Notes under the pieces: generated by a model
What the model saw: the letters and a program-made list of their open reading frames with translations, nothing else
Told to the model about the DNA's origin: nothing
Databases searched by the model: none
Origin: DATLLJ01 sp965229885
Lineage (GTDB): Bacteria; Acidobacteriota; Vicinamibacteria; Vicinamibacterales; CAVVIG01
NCBI GenBank assembly: GCA_965229885.1
Contig: CBDDJX010000001.1
Location: 255,378-319,377, forward strand
Length of the DNA: 64,000 bases
Direction: 5' to 3'
Shown here: positions 20,431 through 30,393 of the stretch, one piece after another
How positions within the stretch are numbered: the stretch's first letter is position 1
How the letters are laid out: each line of letters opens with the position of its first letter
Made by a program: the position numbers and the translations under genes

Positions 20431-21707
20431 GATTAGCCTTTATCGTTCAGCGCTACGGCACTGAAGTCCTGGGCGGGTCGGAGTCCCTTTGCCGTCTCAT
20501 CGCCGAGCGACTGGCTTCCCAGCACGACGTCGAGGTGCTCACGACCTGCGCGCGCGATTACATCACCTGGAAGAACGAGTATCCGGAGGGAACCGACCGC
20601 ATTCGCGGCGTGACGGTGCGGCGTTTTGCGAACCAGGGGACGCGCGACATTGCGGCATTCGACCGCTATTCAGAGTGGATCTTCAATAATCCGCACAGCC
20701 GCGCCGACGAAATGGAATGGCTGAAGCAGCAGGGCCCGTGGTGCCCGGCGTTGACCAGCTACTTGCAAGGGAACCACCAGCGGTACGACATCCTGGTCTT
20801 CTTCACCTATCTCTACGCGACCACCGTGATGGGCGTCGGGATCGAGCCCGGGCGCACCGTGCTCGTGCCGACGGCCCATGATGAACCGGCGATTCGGCTC
20901 GGGATCTACAAGGACGTATTCAGCAAGCCGGCCGCGATCGTGTTCAACACCGAGATCGAGCGGCGATTCGTGAAGGCGCAGTTCGACCAACTGCCGCCCG
21001 TGGAGGAAACCGCCGGGGTCGGCGTCGACATCCCACAGCATCAGCCCTATCCGCGCATGCCGGCGGCTGACGAGCAGGAGTCGGCAGACGACGAGGGCGC
21101 AGCCGTCGAGGAGGTCGCCTCCGTCCCTGAGTTCCCTTCCCACCTGACCGCGAGGGGCGCGGTGTTCCGGCGCCGCCATCGCCTGTACGGGCCCTTCGCC
21201 CTGTACGGCGGCCGCATCGATCCCGGCAAGGGATGCGAGGAGCTGATCGAGTATTTCAGTCGCTACGTCAAAGGCGGCGGCGACGCGACGCTGGTGCTGA
21301 TGGGCGTGAAGCTGATGGCGCTGCCCGAAGAGCCGTTCATCAACTTCGCCGGGATGCTTTCGGATCTCGAGCGGTCGCAGGCTCTCGAGGCGGCGACGGT
21401 CGTTGTCTGTCCCTCGCCGTACGAAAGCCTGTCGCTTCTTGCGCTGGAAGCATTGTCGGTCGGCACCCCCATTCTCGTGAACGGCCGCACCCCGGTGGTG
21501 GTCGAGCACTGTGTCAGCAGCAATGGAGGTTTGTATTACGCGGACGGTGACGAGTTCGCCGAATGCCTGAAGCTGCTCGTACGAGATGACCGACTGCGCG
21601 CCGAGATGGGACGCCACGGCCGGGAGTACGTCCGCCGCAATTACCGCTGGGACGTCGTGCTGGGGAAATACGACCGAGTGTTCGCGAAAATCAGAAGCGC
21701 ACGATGA
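20427..21707 (+). CDS. GT4-type glycosyltransferase, type A'
   Basis: A 426-residue GT-B enzyme, paralogue of the gene at 16866 (FIVQRYGTEVLGGSESLCR, LTTCARDYITWKNE, LYGGRIDPGKGCEELIEYF, E-x7-E in YESLSLLALEALS). A roughly 40-residue acidic insertion (AADEQESADDEGAAVEEV) separates the two Rossmann domains and is not in the partner. Last gene of the coupled operon; 29 bases later the convergent YceI gene ends. Confidence 0.88.
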   Translation: MRLAFIVQRYGTEVLGGSESLCRLIAERLASQHDVEVLTTCARDYITWKNEYPEGTDRIRGVTVRRFANQGTRDIAAFDRYSEWIFNNPHSRADEMEWLKQQGPWCPALTSYLQGNHQRYDILVFFTYLYATTVMGVGIEPGRTVLVPTAHDEPAIRLGIYKDVFSKPAAIVFNTEIERRFVKAQFDQLPPVEETAGVGVDIPQHQPYPRMPAADEQESADDEGAAVEEVASVPEFPSHLTARGAVFRRRHRLYGPFALYGGRIDPGKGCEELIEYFSRYVKGGGDATLVLMGVKLMALPEEPFINFAGMLSDLERSQALEAATVVVCPSPYESLSLLALEALSVGTPILVNGRTPVVVEHCVSSNGGLYYADGDEFAECLKLLVRDDRLRAEMGRHGREYVRRNYRWDVVLGKYDRVFAKIRSAR

Positions 21708-21736
21708 TGCGTGGATCCGGCCATCAGACCAGGCGC

Positions 21737-22327
21737 TCAGGTGACCACAATGTCAAAATCTATCTTGACTTCATCCTTCACCCCGAGTGTGCCGCCCATC
21801 ATGCTGATTGGCGCAATCCCGAAATCGCTCTGCCGAAACGTCGCAGAGCCTTTATAGTGGCCGCCCTCGGGAAATACGTTCACCGTCATCGGATGGATCT
21901 GACCATGGAGTTCCAGCTCGCCCTGAACGAGCCACCCGCGCGCGCCGAGTCGTTGGATTGTCACAGAGTGAAAAGCGATCCGCTGGAATTGGTTCACGTC
22001 GAGGACTTCCGCGCCGAGCATTCGCGTCTCCACCTCCTGGCGGTCTCTTGCCGAAAGGCCGGGATCCAACGTGCGCATGCGGCGAGCATCGATCACGATC
22101 TGGACGTGAGGCACGGAGTCGTCGAGCGATCCTTCCTCGAGAGGCGCCTGAATGATGTGTTCGTCCGCGAAGGTGCGGAACAGGCCAGACTTGAAGACAT
22201 GAACCGTGACCGTGGATCGCTCGGTGTCGATCAGGCGGTCCTCTGCCGAGCCGGGTGCGGCTAAGGCCAGACCACAGACAATCGTGGTGAGAAGGAGCAT
22301 GTTCTGCGCTCGCATAGAACTGTTCAT
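21737..22327 (-). CDS. YceI-family exported protein
   Basis: A 196-residue protein with an N-terminal signal peptide (MLLLTTIVCGLALAAPGSA, cleavage after GSA) and a YceI lipocalin-like domain: STVTVHVFKSGLFRTFADEH, the LELHGQIHPMTVNV strand and the closing FGIAPISMMGG..GVKDEVKIDFDI. YceI proteins bind isoprenoid lipids in the periplasm; the ligand here is unknown. The second ATG (22315) is an equally likely start. Confidence 0.87.
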   Translation of the reverse strand: MNSSMRAQNMLLLTTIVCGLALAAPGSAEDRLIDTERSTVTVHVFKSGLFRTFADEHIIQAPLEEGSLDDSVPHVQIVIDARRMRTLDPGLSARDRQEVETRMLGAEVLDVNQFQRIAFHSVTIQRLGARGWLVQGELELHGQIHPMTVNVFPEGGHYKGSATFRQSDFGIAPISMMGGTLGVKDEVKIDFDIVVT

Positions 22328-22464
22328 CTATCCCTGTTCACCCTTGAATTTGGTTCCACTCCCCGTTCCGACAGGAGCCAGTGGCGCGGTTGCACCGCAG
22401 CCCCGCCTCCGATACGCTCCGTTGCTTCCTTCGAAGAACCTTATAGCAGTCGACCGGCGATGGT

Positions 22465-22767
22465 GTGAGCGCTACGTGCGAACCGACGGAAAAGCGCGGG
22501 TGGGAGCGACGCCACCACCATGTCATCTTCGTCGCCGATCGCGAGGGCAACGTGGTGCAGTGGTGGCAGGACAAAGACGCGCTGTTCGAAGGCAAGTGCG
22601 GGCGTGGGCCGCGCAAGATCAAGATGAGCCCGTACGATCTCGTTCGGATGACCGTAACCGCGGTCACGCGGGAACGCGCTCACTTGTTGATCGTCGTTAG
22701 CAAGTCAACCAGATTACTCGACGACCGGATTCGTCGTCTCAGGTGTCGACCCGGCTGCCGATGCTGA
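22465..22767 (+). CDS. small hypothetical protein
   Basis: A 100-residue reading frame starting at GTG. Its central part (HHHVIFVADREGNVVQWWQDKDALFEGKC) has strong GC bias at third codon positions and looks protein-like, but no family is recognised. It converges on, and overlaps by 54 bases, the 3' end of the response-regulator gene. No clear ribosome-binding site. The 137 bases between it and the YceI gene show nothing else. Confidence 0.4.
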   Translation: MSATCEPTEKRGWERRHHHVIFVADREGNVVQWWQDKDALFEGKCGRGPRKIKMSPYDLVRMTVTAVTRERAHLLIVVSKSTRLLDDRIRRLRCRPGCRC

Positions 22768-24189
22768 CGATGGCCCGTCCGTGCCGCTGCCGTCGCGCTT
22801 ACGGTGTGGCCTGATGTTATACCGCTTGATCATCTCGTTCAGCGTCGTCGGCTTTACCTGCAGCAGCTCGGCGGCGCGCTTCTGAACGCCGCCAGCCGCC
22901 TCGAGCGTCGATTCGATCAGCCGTTTTTCGAAGCCGCTGGTCACGTCCTTGAACGAAATGCCCTCTGGCGGAACGACGAAATCCGGGACATTGGATGCGC
23001 CGGTCTTGTGCACGTGTTCGGGAATCAGTTCGGCGCCGATGCGTGGACCGGCGCTCAGCACGACCGCTCGCTCGATGACGCTCTCAAGCTCGCGCACGTT
23101 GCCAGGCCAGTCGTATTCGGTGAGGCGATCGAGCGCGAAGGGTGCCAGTTCGAGGCCACCCTTCCGGTTCTCGCCGCCATGCTTCTGCAGGAAGTGCCGA
23201 GCCAGCAGCGGGATGTCGTCGCGGCGATCGCGAAGCGGCGGCAACTGCAGCGAGAGGACGTTGAGGCGGTGAAAGAGATCCTCGCGGAACCGGCCCTCTT
23301 GGGTCATCTGCTTCAGATCCGCGTGAGTGCCCGCGATGATCCGCACGTCGACCTTGGTCGGGTCGAGGCCGCCCAGGCGCACAAAAGCGCCCTCCCCTAC
23401 GACGCGCAGCAACTTCCCCTGCGTTTCGAGCGGAACGTTGCCGATTTCGTCGAAGAAGATGCTGCCGGTGTCCGCGAGATCGAACAGGCCCTTCTTGGGA
23501 GACACGGCGCCGGCAAATGCGCCCTTGACGTGGCCGAAGAGCGTCGACTCGAACAGATCTGGCGGAAGACTTCCCGAATTGACGGTGACGAACGGACGCT
23601 CCGCGCGCGACGAGTTGGCGTGGATGGCCCGGGCCACGAGCTCTTTGCCCGTGCCGCTCTCGCCCTGAATGAGGACGGCTGACCGGCTGGGCGCCGCCTG
23701 AATGATCAGGTCGAACAGCTGCCGCATCTGCGGACTCCCCCCGATGATGTTCGCGAAATTGTAGTAGCGCTCCTGGATGCTCTGTCGCAGGTTACGGTTC
23801 TCGTGCACCAGTCGCCGCTGCTCCATCGCGTTGCGGACGACGACAAACACTTCATCGTTCTTGAAGGGTTTGGTGATGTAGTCGAAGGCGCCTGCCTTCA
23901 TCGCCGAGATCGCGCTCCCGACCGAAGCGTACGCGGTGATGATGAGCACGGCGATGTCCTCATCGATGCGCTTCAACTCGTCGAGCGTGGCGATGCCGTC
24001 GATTCCGGGCATCATGATGTCGACAATCGCCGCATCGAACGGCATCGCGCGGGCCAGCTCGAGTCCCTCTGCGCCAGACGATGCGAGGCGCACGGTGTAC
24101 CCCTCCCGGGTGAGCAGCGTCTCGAGAATTTCGCGCATGATCTCTTCATCGTCGACGACGAGGATCATGCCCGTCCTGGTTGTGGCCAT
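22714..24189 (-). CDS. sigma-54-dependent response regulator (NtrC family)
   Basis: A 491-residue activator. Receiver domain at 1-125 with the phosphoacceptor Asp in AAIVDIMMPG and Lys in YITKPF; AAA+ domain about 145-385 with Walker A GESGTGKE, Walker B SIFFDEIG and arginine-finger region FREDLFHRL; Fis-type HTH near 430-470 (AAELLQVKPTTLNEMIKRY). The sigma-54 contact loop reads GAFAGA instead of GAFTGA, replacing the conserved threonine. It lies 10 bases downstream of the histidine kinase gene and is presumably its partner; the C-terminal tail is low-complexity. Confidence 0.93.
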   Translation of the reverse strand: MATTRTGMILVVDDEEIMREILETLLTREGYTVRLASSGAEGLELARAMPFDAAIVDIMMPGIDGIATLDELKRIDEDIAVLIITAYASVGSAISAMKAGAFDYITKPFKNDEVFVVVRNAMEQRRLVHENRNLRQSIQERYYNFANIIGGSPQMRQLFDLIIQAAPSRSAVLIQGESGTGKELVARAIHANSSRAERPFVTVNSGSLPPDLFESTLFGHVKGAFAGAVSPKKGLFDLADTGSIFFDEIGNVPLETQGKLLRVVGEGAFVRLGGLDPTKVDVRIIAGTHADLKQMTQEGRFREDLFHRLNVLSLQLPPLRDRRDDIPLLARHFLQKHGGENRKGGLELAPFALDRLTEYDWPGNVRELESVIERAVVLSAGPRIGAELIPEHVHKTGASNVPDFVVPPEGISFKDVTSGFEKRLIESTLEAAGGVQKRAAELLQVKPTTLNEMIKRYNIRPHRKRDGSGTDGPSSASAAGSTPETTNPVVE

Positions 24190-24199
24190 TCAGCTCCTG

Positions 24200-27178
24200 C
24201 TACATCCGCGCGCTTGCGCGCTCGACTTCGGCCGATCTGGGCAGCGACAGCGTGAAGCGTGTTCCCTGTCCGACGATGCTGTCGCAGTGCATGTCGCCGT
24301 CGTGCTCGCGCACGATGCCGTAAGAGATCGACAACCCGATGCCCGTGCCGCGCCCGACCGCTTTCGTCGTGAAGAAGGGGTCGTAGATGCGCGCGAGGTG
24401 CTCCGCCGGAATGCCTGAGCCGGTGTCCGCGATTTCAGCGACGACCCGCTCGTCTTCGAGGCGGGTCGACACGAGCAGCCATCCGCCGCTCGGCATCGCG
24501 TCGCGGGCGTTCAGAAACAGGTTCAGGAACACCTGCTGAAGCTGGTGCTCGATCCCGACGACCGGGACCGGCGCCCCGGCAAGCTCGCGGCGGATCTTGA
24601 TGCGGCCGACTTCGAACTGATGTTCGAGCAGCGCGAACACGTCCGTGATGATGGTGTTCAGATCGACGTTCACCGGCTCGTTGTCCTTGCCCTGGCGCGA
24701 TAGATTGAGCAGGCCGTTCACGATCTTGGCGGCGCGGAAGGTCTGCCGCTCGATCTTTTCGAGTAGGACCGTCCTGGGATCGGCAGGGTCGGCGCCTTCA
24801 AGCAGCATCTGCGTGAAGCTCGAAATGCCCGTCAACGGCGTGTTGACTTCGTGCGCCACGCCGGCGGCCAGCAGACCGATCGACGCCATCTTCTCGGAAA
24901 TCTGGAGCTGCTCCTCGAGCCGCGCGCGGTCTGTCGTGTCTTCGATCAGGAGAATGGCGCCGGCCACGACGTGGCTGTCCGGTTCCTGCAGCGGGACGAC
25001 CGTCGCGGTGACGAGGAGCCGGGCAGGCGTGGCGTCGTCGATGGGGCCGGGCTCCCCCTGGTGCCGGGCGGTCAACGGCACGCGATACAGGGTGGCGCCA
25101 TGAGGGCTTTCGCGGCGCGCCGCGGCGAGCGCCTGGACGAACGGCGGGTCGAACACCTGGGCGAGGGTCCGCCCGATCGCCTCTTCCCGATCGATGCCGT
25201 AAAAGTCCTCGAGCGCGCGGTTCCAGCGAACGATGCGCTCATCGAGATCGAACACGACGAGCCCGTCGTCCAGCGACTCGAGGATGTTGTCGTTGAATTC
25301 GCGCATGCGGCCGAGCTCTTCGGCCTTCAGGTGCAGCTGCAGGTAGAGGCGGCCGTTCTCGATCGCGGTCGCGACCTGCCCGGCCACCGCGGTCAGGAGC
25401 GCAAGGTCCTCGCTGTTGAACGGCTCGTCGCTGACCTCGTTCACCCATGGGCTCTTCCGGCCGAGCGCCAGAACGGCAATCGCCCCGCTCTCGAACATGC
25501 AGGGCACGAAGTAATAAATGCCGGCATCGCGCCAGAACTCGACTTCTTCGGCGGCGTAGCGCGCGGCGGCGATCGGATCGTCGAGCGCGACGGTGTGGCC
25601 GGCATCGAGCCTCGTCATGAATGAAGAGCCGCGCGAGAGAGGCGGCATCCCCTCGGCAAACCCGAAGTCGCTGATCGCCGCGAAGTCCCCCGCCCCCGCC
25701 TTGTTTCCAGGGTCCGCAGGCCCGGGAGCGAGCAGGAGCGCCATCCGCTCAAGGACCAGCGTCTCCACGATGCGCGAAACCAGCCGCTGCCCGAGCCGCA
25801 CGACGTCGAGGTCGCTGTTCAAATCGCGCGCGAACGCGACGAGCGCGCGGCGGTAATCGTACCGATCGCGGTAGAACACGCGGTCGAGCGCGTTCTGCAC
25901 CGCCTCCCTCACCGGCTGCGCCAGCAGGACAATCACCGTCGTCGCCAGCACGGCGATGATCCAGTTCTGGCGGTCCGCACCGCTCGGGAAGACGAACGAA
26001 GCCAGCTTGTGGATGGCCAGGCCAAGCGCGATCGTCGCCGCCACGAACGCGGTGTAGGCGAGCGCGCGCTTGACGATGACCTCGACGTCGCGAAGCCGGT
26101 AACGAACGATCGCCGACGCAAAGGTGAGCGGCACGAAGCCGAGAGGAATCGCCGTCAACTGCAGGGCGAGTGGCGGGTCGATACCAAGCGCCCACGGCAG
26201 GGCATAGCCGAAGGCAAATGGCCCGACGCCAAGGGCCGTGCCCCACGCAATCCACCGGAGTTGACGCCGCGCCGTGGCCGACGTCACCTGCTGAAAGCCC
26301 CGGACGAGCACGGCGAGCGCCGCGGCGGCACACAAGAATAAGTACACCGGTTCCAGCCGGTCGAGCACTCCGACGACGGTCGAAAATAGCGCGCCATTGG
26401 ACGAGACGCTGGTGAGCGCAATGACGCGTGCCGCACCGAGGACCAGTGCCGGTAGATACATCAGCGCCACGTGGGGCACCAGGGGCACCAGCGCCGTCGA
26501 GGTACGCAGGTCAGGCCGCTGCGGAAAAACGAGCGTGAAGTGCAGCAGCAGTGGCGGCAGCAGCGCCTGAGCCACCGCGTCTCCCCAGTAGAACACCCAG
26601 TCGAGACGATCGAACGGCCCGTTAAACGAGAAGGTGAATGCCCCGAAGAAGGCGACACACAGCCAGAAGAAGTGCAGCGTGGCCTGATCGTGCGGCCGTT
26701 TGAGGCGCACTGATGCGCCGACGAACAGCGCGAACAGCCCGACAGCCGCCAGCACGTAATACATCGAACTGCCCCTGGGGGGGGCCGACAGCGCCACCTC
26801 ACTGACTTGCTGCAGGCCGAGACGGGCGAGGGTATAGGTGACGCGCGTACCTGGCCGGGCAGCGTGCTGGTATTCGACGACGTCGGCTTGCGTGTGAACC
26901 GGGGCGCCGTTGACGGCCAGCAGGACGTCACCGCGCTCGACCCCGGCGCGGGCGCCGGCCGACCCGGCGGCCACCTCGACGGCGGTGATGCCTTCGGCGC
27001 GCGCGGCCCAGAAGATACCGTCTTCAACCTCATGCCACTTGGCGTGGGTGACGATGTTTGCGACGCCGAGTCCGGCGAGAAAAAGGACAACGACCAGCGC
27101 GAAGACCGATCGGCCCCACGCCCGCCATCGGGCTTCGGCGGCCTCCGTTCGCCCAGTCGTGTCAGAGCCTAACGCCAC
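24200..27178 (-). CDS. membrane histidine kinase with PDZ, GAF and PAS domains
   Basis: A 992-residue sensor kinase. An N-terminal helix leads into an external PDZ-like domain at about 55-130 (AGARAGVERGDVLLAVNG), then about seven membrane helices, a GAF-like segment at about 470-600, a PAS domain near 630-740, and a HisKA/HATPase core with the H-box AAGVAHEVNTPLTG (His near 773), N-box LFLNARDAMP and G-boxes DTGSGIP and GRGTGIGLS. Starts at GTG. Pairs with the sigma-54 activator downstream; the external PDZ suggests sensing of protein or peptide ends at the envelope. Confidence 0.93.
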   Translation of the reverse strand: MALGSDTTGRTEAAEARWRAWGRSVFALVVVLFLAGLGVANIVTHAKWHEVEDGIFWAARAEGITAVEVAAGSAGARAGVERGDVLLAVNGAPVHTQADVVEYQHAARPGTRVTYTLARLGLQQVSEVALSAPPRGSSMYYVLAAVGLFALFVGASVRLKRPHDQATLHFFWLCVAFFGAFTFSFNGPFDRLDWVFYWGDAVAQALLPPLLLHFTLVFPQRPDLRTSTALVPLVPHVALMYLPALVLGAARVIALTSVSSNGALFSTVVGVLDRLEPVYLFLCAAAALAVLVRGFQQVTSATARRQLRWIAWGTALGVGPFAFGYALPWALGIDPPLALQLTAIPLGFVPLTFASAIVRYRLRDVEVIVKRALAYTAFVAATIALGLAIHKLASFVFPSGADRQNWIIAVLATTVIVLLAQPVREAVQNALDRVFYRDRYDYRRALVAFARDLNSDLDVVRLGQRLVSRIVETLVLERMALLLAPGPADPGNKAGAGDFAAISDFGFAEGMPPLSRGSSFMTRLDAGHTVALDDPIAAARYAAEEVEFWRDAGIYYFVPCMFESGAIAVLALGRKSPWVNEVSDEPFNSEDLALLTAVAGQVATAIENGRLYLQLHLKAEELGRMREFNDNILESLDDGLVVFDLDERIVRWNRALEDFYGIDREEAIGRTLAQVFDPPFVQALAAARRESPHGATLYRVPLTARHQGEPGPIDDATPARLLVTATVVPLQEPDSHVVAGAILLIEDTTDRARLEEQLQISEKMASIGLLAAGVAHEVNTPLTGISSFTQMLLEGADPADPRTVLLEKIERQTFRAAKIVNGLLNLSRQGKDNEPVNVDLNTIITDVFALLEHQFEVGRIKIRRELAGAPVPVVGIEHQLQQVFLNLFLNARDAMPSGGWLLVSTRLEDERVVAEIADTGSGIPAEHLARIYDPFFTTKAVGRGTGIGLSISYGIVREHDGDMHCDSIVGQGTRFTLSLPRSAEVERASARM

Positions 27179-27277
27179 AGCCTAAGTATATGAAAACGAG
27201 CGACTTTCTTGGTGTTTGGGGGGCGTAACCCAGGCGCAGATCTGGCGGCGATCCAAATAATTGGATACCGGACCGGC

Positions 27278-29257
27278 TTAGAACCGGAGCGTGAGGCCAC
27301 CGACGACCCGCTTGGGGGGGCTGACGGTGAGCAGTTCGTCGTAGACGGAGGAATCGACCGTCGCTTCGTGGAACGTGTTCCGGACGGCCAGCAGCATCTC
27401 CCACCGGGCGGTGCTGAAATTCATGAATGGCAGCGATTGATGGACCTGGACGTCGAAGCGAGAATCGTACCCTGGCCGATGATCCGTGCCCGATGAGGGG
27501 GCGGCGCTGGTCAAGCGACAAATCACAACTATGCGTGTGGAGGTTTCGGGCACGTTGGTATCGATGGCGGTCGACAGGTTCTGCAGGCGATCGAGGCGCG
27601 GCCTCACGACCGAAGGCGCCACGACCAGCATATAGGCTCCGTCTCCCGTGCCGGTCCAACGCGCACGCGTCATCGAGTACTCGACGGAGCCATGAACGCG
27701 CGAGGCCACCGTCGTGCGGAACGCCGCGCTCCAACCGGCCGCGTCGACATCACCCGCATTGCCCATGAGATAGTGCCCGAGTTGGGCACGGGCTGCGGCC
27801 GGCGCGACACCCACGACATCTCCGATAGGGTCGAATATCGTGACCAGCTGATCGTCGACGAGCTGACGGAACGTGCGCAACGTGACCGTTGAGACGCCGA
27901 AATCGCGTTCCACCGCGACCGCGAGGTGCTCGGTTCGCTCCGGCTGGAGTGGTCGTCCCTCGACGATGGAAGAGAAGGTCCGCTGCGGCGGCAGCCACAG
28001 GCCTGCGTCGACCGGCGGCAGGAATTCTTCCGCGCCAGGCGCGAGGGCACGGCTCGACGCCAGCGCGTTCACGCGGAAACGATCGCCCGGCGACAACATC
28101 AGCTCAACGCGCGGGCTGAGGAGCATGCTCGCGGCCAGATAGTCATAACGCGAAAACCGCGCGCCGTACGTCACCGCCACCGTCGGCGTGAAGCTGTAGG
28201 TATCGAAACCGTACACCGCGCCGACGTTACGGCTGACGTCGGCGACTTCGCGCAAGGCCACAGGACTGCCACCGTCGTATCGCTGCGCGCTGTATGACAC
28301 GCCGAGGTTGTACCGATGACGCGCAGGCGAACGCGTCGCGTACGCACCTGCGATGGACCAGGACGAGATATCGCCCTCTCTGAGCGCGCCATGCATCGAC
28401 CAATCCGCCTGCTTGGCTGCAGGCGCCGCGAGCGAGAAATAGGCCATACGGCGCGAGAAATTGTCCGCCCTAAACAGCTGCTTTGGACTGTCGAACGAAC
28501 CGGTAGTCAGCAGGTTCAACTGACCCGTAAAGGGAATGCCCGCAAACAGGTTCATCGCGAGCCGTGCGGACGAGCTGCCCGATTGAGCGGCCGACGGCTC
28601 GAAGACGTTCGCGCCGACCGGCCCGTCATGTTCTCCACCGGCCAGAAGCGCGTCCGGGAGGGTGACGTCCCTGAGAATGCCGCGCCGAAGATGCCGGAGG
28701 CGCCACGCCGTTTCGCTGTGGTCGTCTACCGGCGAAGCGGACAAATCGGCCACCGGTGCGACAGCGTCAGGATCCGAGATCGCGGAGATCTGAGATTGAA
28801 TCGCTTCGACAGCTTCTACACGGCTGCCCACTCCCGCGGCGAGCACGGGAACGTTGGCGGTCGTCGTCGCAGAACTCGCGATCGCCTTCGCGCGTCGAAG
28901 GGTGATGGAAGAGGCGGTGCGGCCGCTCGCCTGGACTTCGACGATCTGCCCGCGCGAGCCGAGGTAGCCCATCACATGCGCGCGAACCAGATAGAGCCCG
29001 GGTGACAGGGTGCTGAGTTCGAACCGGCCGCCCTGGTCAGTGACGGCAACGGCCGTCCTGGCGCCGAGGGCTGACACCACAGCGCCCGGGATCAGCGCGC
29101 CGCGCTCGTCCTGGACCAAGCCACCGATTGATCCCGAAGCGAGCGACGCAACCCTCGCCACCGCCGGAGGCCCAGCCTGCCCGCGCGCCGCGGGCAACTG
29201 AAGAAGGAGCACCAGGCCGCCGACCGCCGCCGCGACTACCTTGGGGGAGCCTGTCAT
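27278..29257 (-). CDS. outer-membrane barrel protein with carboxypeptidase-regulatory-like domain
   Basis: A 659-residue protein with a signal peptide (VAAAVGGLVLLLQLPAARG) followed by a CarboxypepD_reg-type beta-sandwich (GSIGGLVQDERGALIPGAVV..FELSTLSPGLYLV) and a long region of alternating amphipathic strands ending in LTLRF, the terminal aromatic residue typical of outer-membrane barrels. It resembles TonB-dependent receptors of acidobacteria, but the plug domain is not recognisable, so a transport role is uncertain. Forty-seven bases separate it from the gene upstream. Confidence 0.75.
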   Translation of the reverse strand: MTGSPKVVAAAVGGLVLLLQLPAARGQAGPPAVARVASLASGSIGGLVQDERGALIPGAVVSALGARTAVAVTDQGGRFELSTLSPGLYLVRAHVMGYLGSRGQIVEVQASGRTASSITLRRAKAIASSATTTANVPVLAAGVGSRVEAVEAIQSQISAISDPDAVAPVADLSASPVDDHSETAWRLRHLRRGILRDVTLPDALLAGGEHDGPVGANVFEPSAAQSGSSSARLAMNLFAGIPFTGQLNLLTTGSFDSPKQLFRADNFSRRMAYFSLAAPAAKQADWSMHGALREGDISSWSIAGAYATRSPARHRYNLGVSYSAQRYDGGSPVALREVADVSRNVGAVYGFDTYSFTPTVAVTYGARFSRYDYLAASMLLSPRVELMLSPGDRFRVNALASSRALAPGAEEFLPPVDAGLWLPPQRTFSSIVEGRPLQPERTEHLAVAVERDFGVSTVTLRTFRQLVDDQLVTIFDPIGDVVGVAPAAARAQLGHYLMGNAGDVDAAGWSAAFRTTVASRVHGSVEYSMTRARWTGTGDGAYMLVVAPSVVRPRLDRLQNLSTAIDTNVPETSTRIVVICRLTSAAPSSGTDHRPGYDSRFDVQVHQSLPFMNFSTARWEMLLAVRNTFHEATVDSSVYDELLTVSPPKRVVGGLTLRF

Positions 29258-29304
29258 GTTTTACTCCGGACTTTACGGTAATCCCAACCCCCGAATTGTC
29301 CAGC

Positions 29305-30393
29305 CTACGACGCGGTGACGCTGAAGTTCACGTCTCGGATCACCGACTTATTCGCGAGCTTGTCGGTCATTTTGATTTCCAGCCGGTAATCGCCTTCGGG
29401 GAAACTAGCCAGCGGCACCGACTGCCCCGTCTGGAGCTGATGGCCCATGCTCAGATCGAAGCCCGGCGGCAACGTCTGTCCGTTCATGGCCTGGGGCTCG
29501 GTCTTGTTGTAGAACTTCTCGCCGGTCTTGCAGGGCTCGTCCGGCTTCGGTTCGCTGCCGGGCTCGGCCTGGCAGAAGTTGTACTCGATGTTGAGGTCCG
29601 GCTTCTGAGCGCTGTCCGCCTGCGAGTTGTAGATCAGGAAGAAGACGGAAAGCTCCGACTTCTTGGACAGCTTGGATCCGGCCGTCGGAAATATCTCCAC
29701 CAGGCCCAGGGCGGCATACGGCCGTTCGATCAGCTGCGCCGGGCTGAGCGGGGCCGGAAGCGGGTCGATCCGATCGACGAGGATGACCGAACTGGTGGTC
29801 AAGTCGCTGTTCCAGAACTCGGGAACGTTGACCGTCTGCTTGAGCACGACCGTCTTCGGCGGCGTACCCTTGCGGATGTTGATCATGTCCTTATCGAGCT
29901 GCATTTCTTTCGCGACCACGTACACGTCGTAGCTGCCCGCGGGCGACACGAACGAGCGGCTGAGCCGTAGAGGGCTCTGCGCTCCGGCGACGCGCACCCG
30001 CGTCACGCCCTCCCACACGAGCTTCGTCTTCTTCTTGTTCTTCTTGGCGTCGGCGGCTGGAGCCGTAGTCGCTGTCGGCACCACGCGCCAATACAGCGTG
30101 AGGTTCTCTGTGGCGACCTTTGTCGGATCCAGCGTGATAGTGAATGGGACAAATTCCTTGTCCTTGGGTCCTTTCAAGAAATCTTCCCTGACCCAGACGA
30201 CGTTGAAGTCGTTTGAACCGATCTGCCCGGCCAACGCGGCGTCGGTGAGCTTGGAAAGGACCCGCCCTTCCTTCTTGAGCGCCGCCTCGGCCTCGAGCGC
30301 CGCCTCGGCTTTCTTATCGAACTGCGCAAAAAGTCCGACCGACAGGGCCAGCGCGGAAGCCAATCCTGCTGCGAACACTCGGCGGCGTACCAT
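29305..30393 (-). CDS. exported protein of unknown function
   Basis: A 362-residue protein starting MVRRRVFAAGLASALALSVG, with GGGAG-like ribosome-binding sequence upstream; the frame extends further to 30459 but that part is not signal-peptide-like. After the signal peptide (cleavage near LFAQF) come an alanine/glutamate-rich coiled stretch, then beta-rich segments including FVPFTITLDPTKVATENLTLY and, at the C-terminus, FPEGDYRLEIKMTDKLANKSV, a fold common in acidobacterial secreted proteins near GWxTD families. Function not recognised. Confidence 0.75.
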   Translation of the reverse strand: MVRRRVFAAGLASALALSVGLFAQFDKKAEAALEAEAALKKEGRVLSKLTDAALAGQIGSNDFNVVWVREDFLKGPKDKEFVPFTITLDPTKVATENLTLYWRVVPTATTAPAADAKKNKKKTKLVWEGVTRVRVAGAQSPLRLSRSFVSPAGSYDVYVVAKEMQLDKDMINIRKGTPPKTVVLKQTVNVPEFWNSDLTTSSVILVDRIDPLPAPLSPAQLIERPYAALGLVEIFPTAGSKLSKKSELSVFFLIYNSQADSAQKPDLNIEYNFCQAEPGSEPKPDEPCKTGEKFYNKTEPQAMNGQTLPPGFDLSMGHQLQTGQSVPLASFPEGDYRLEIKMTDKLANKSVIRDVNFSVTAS

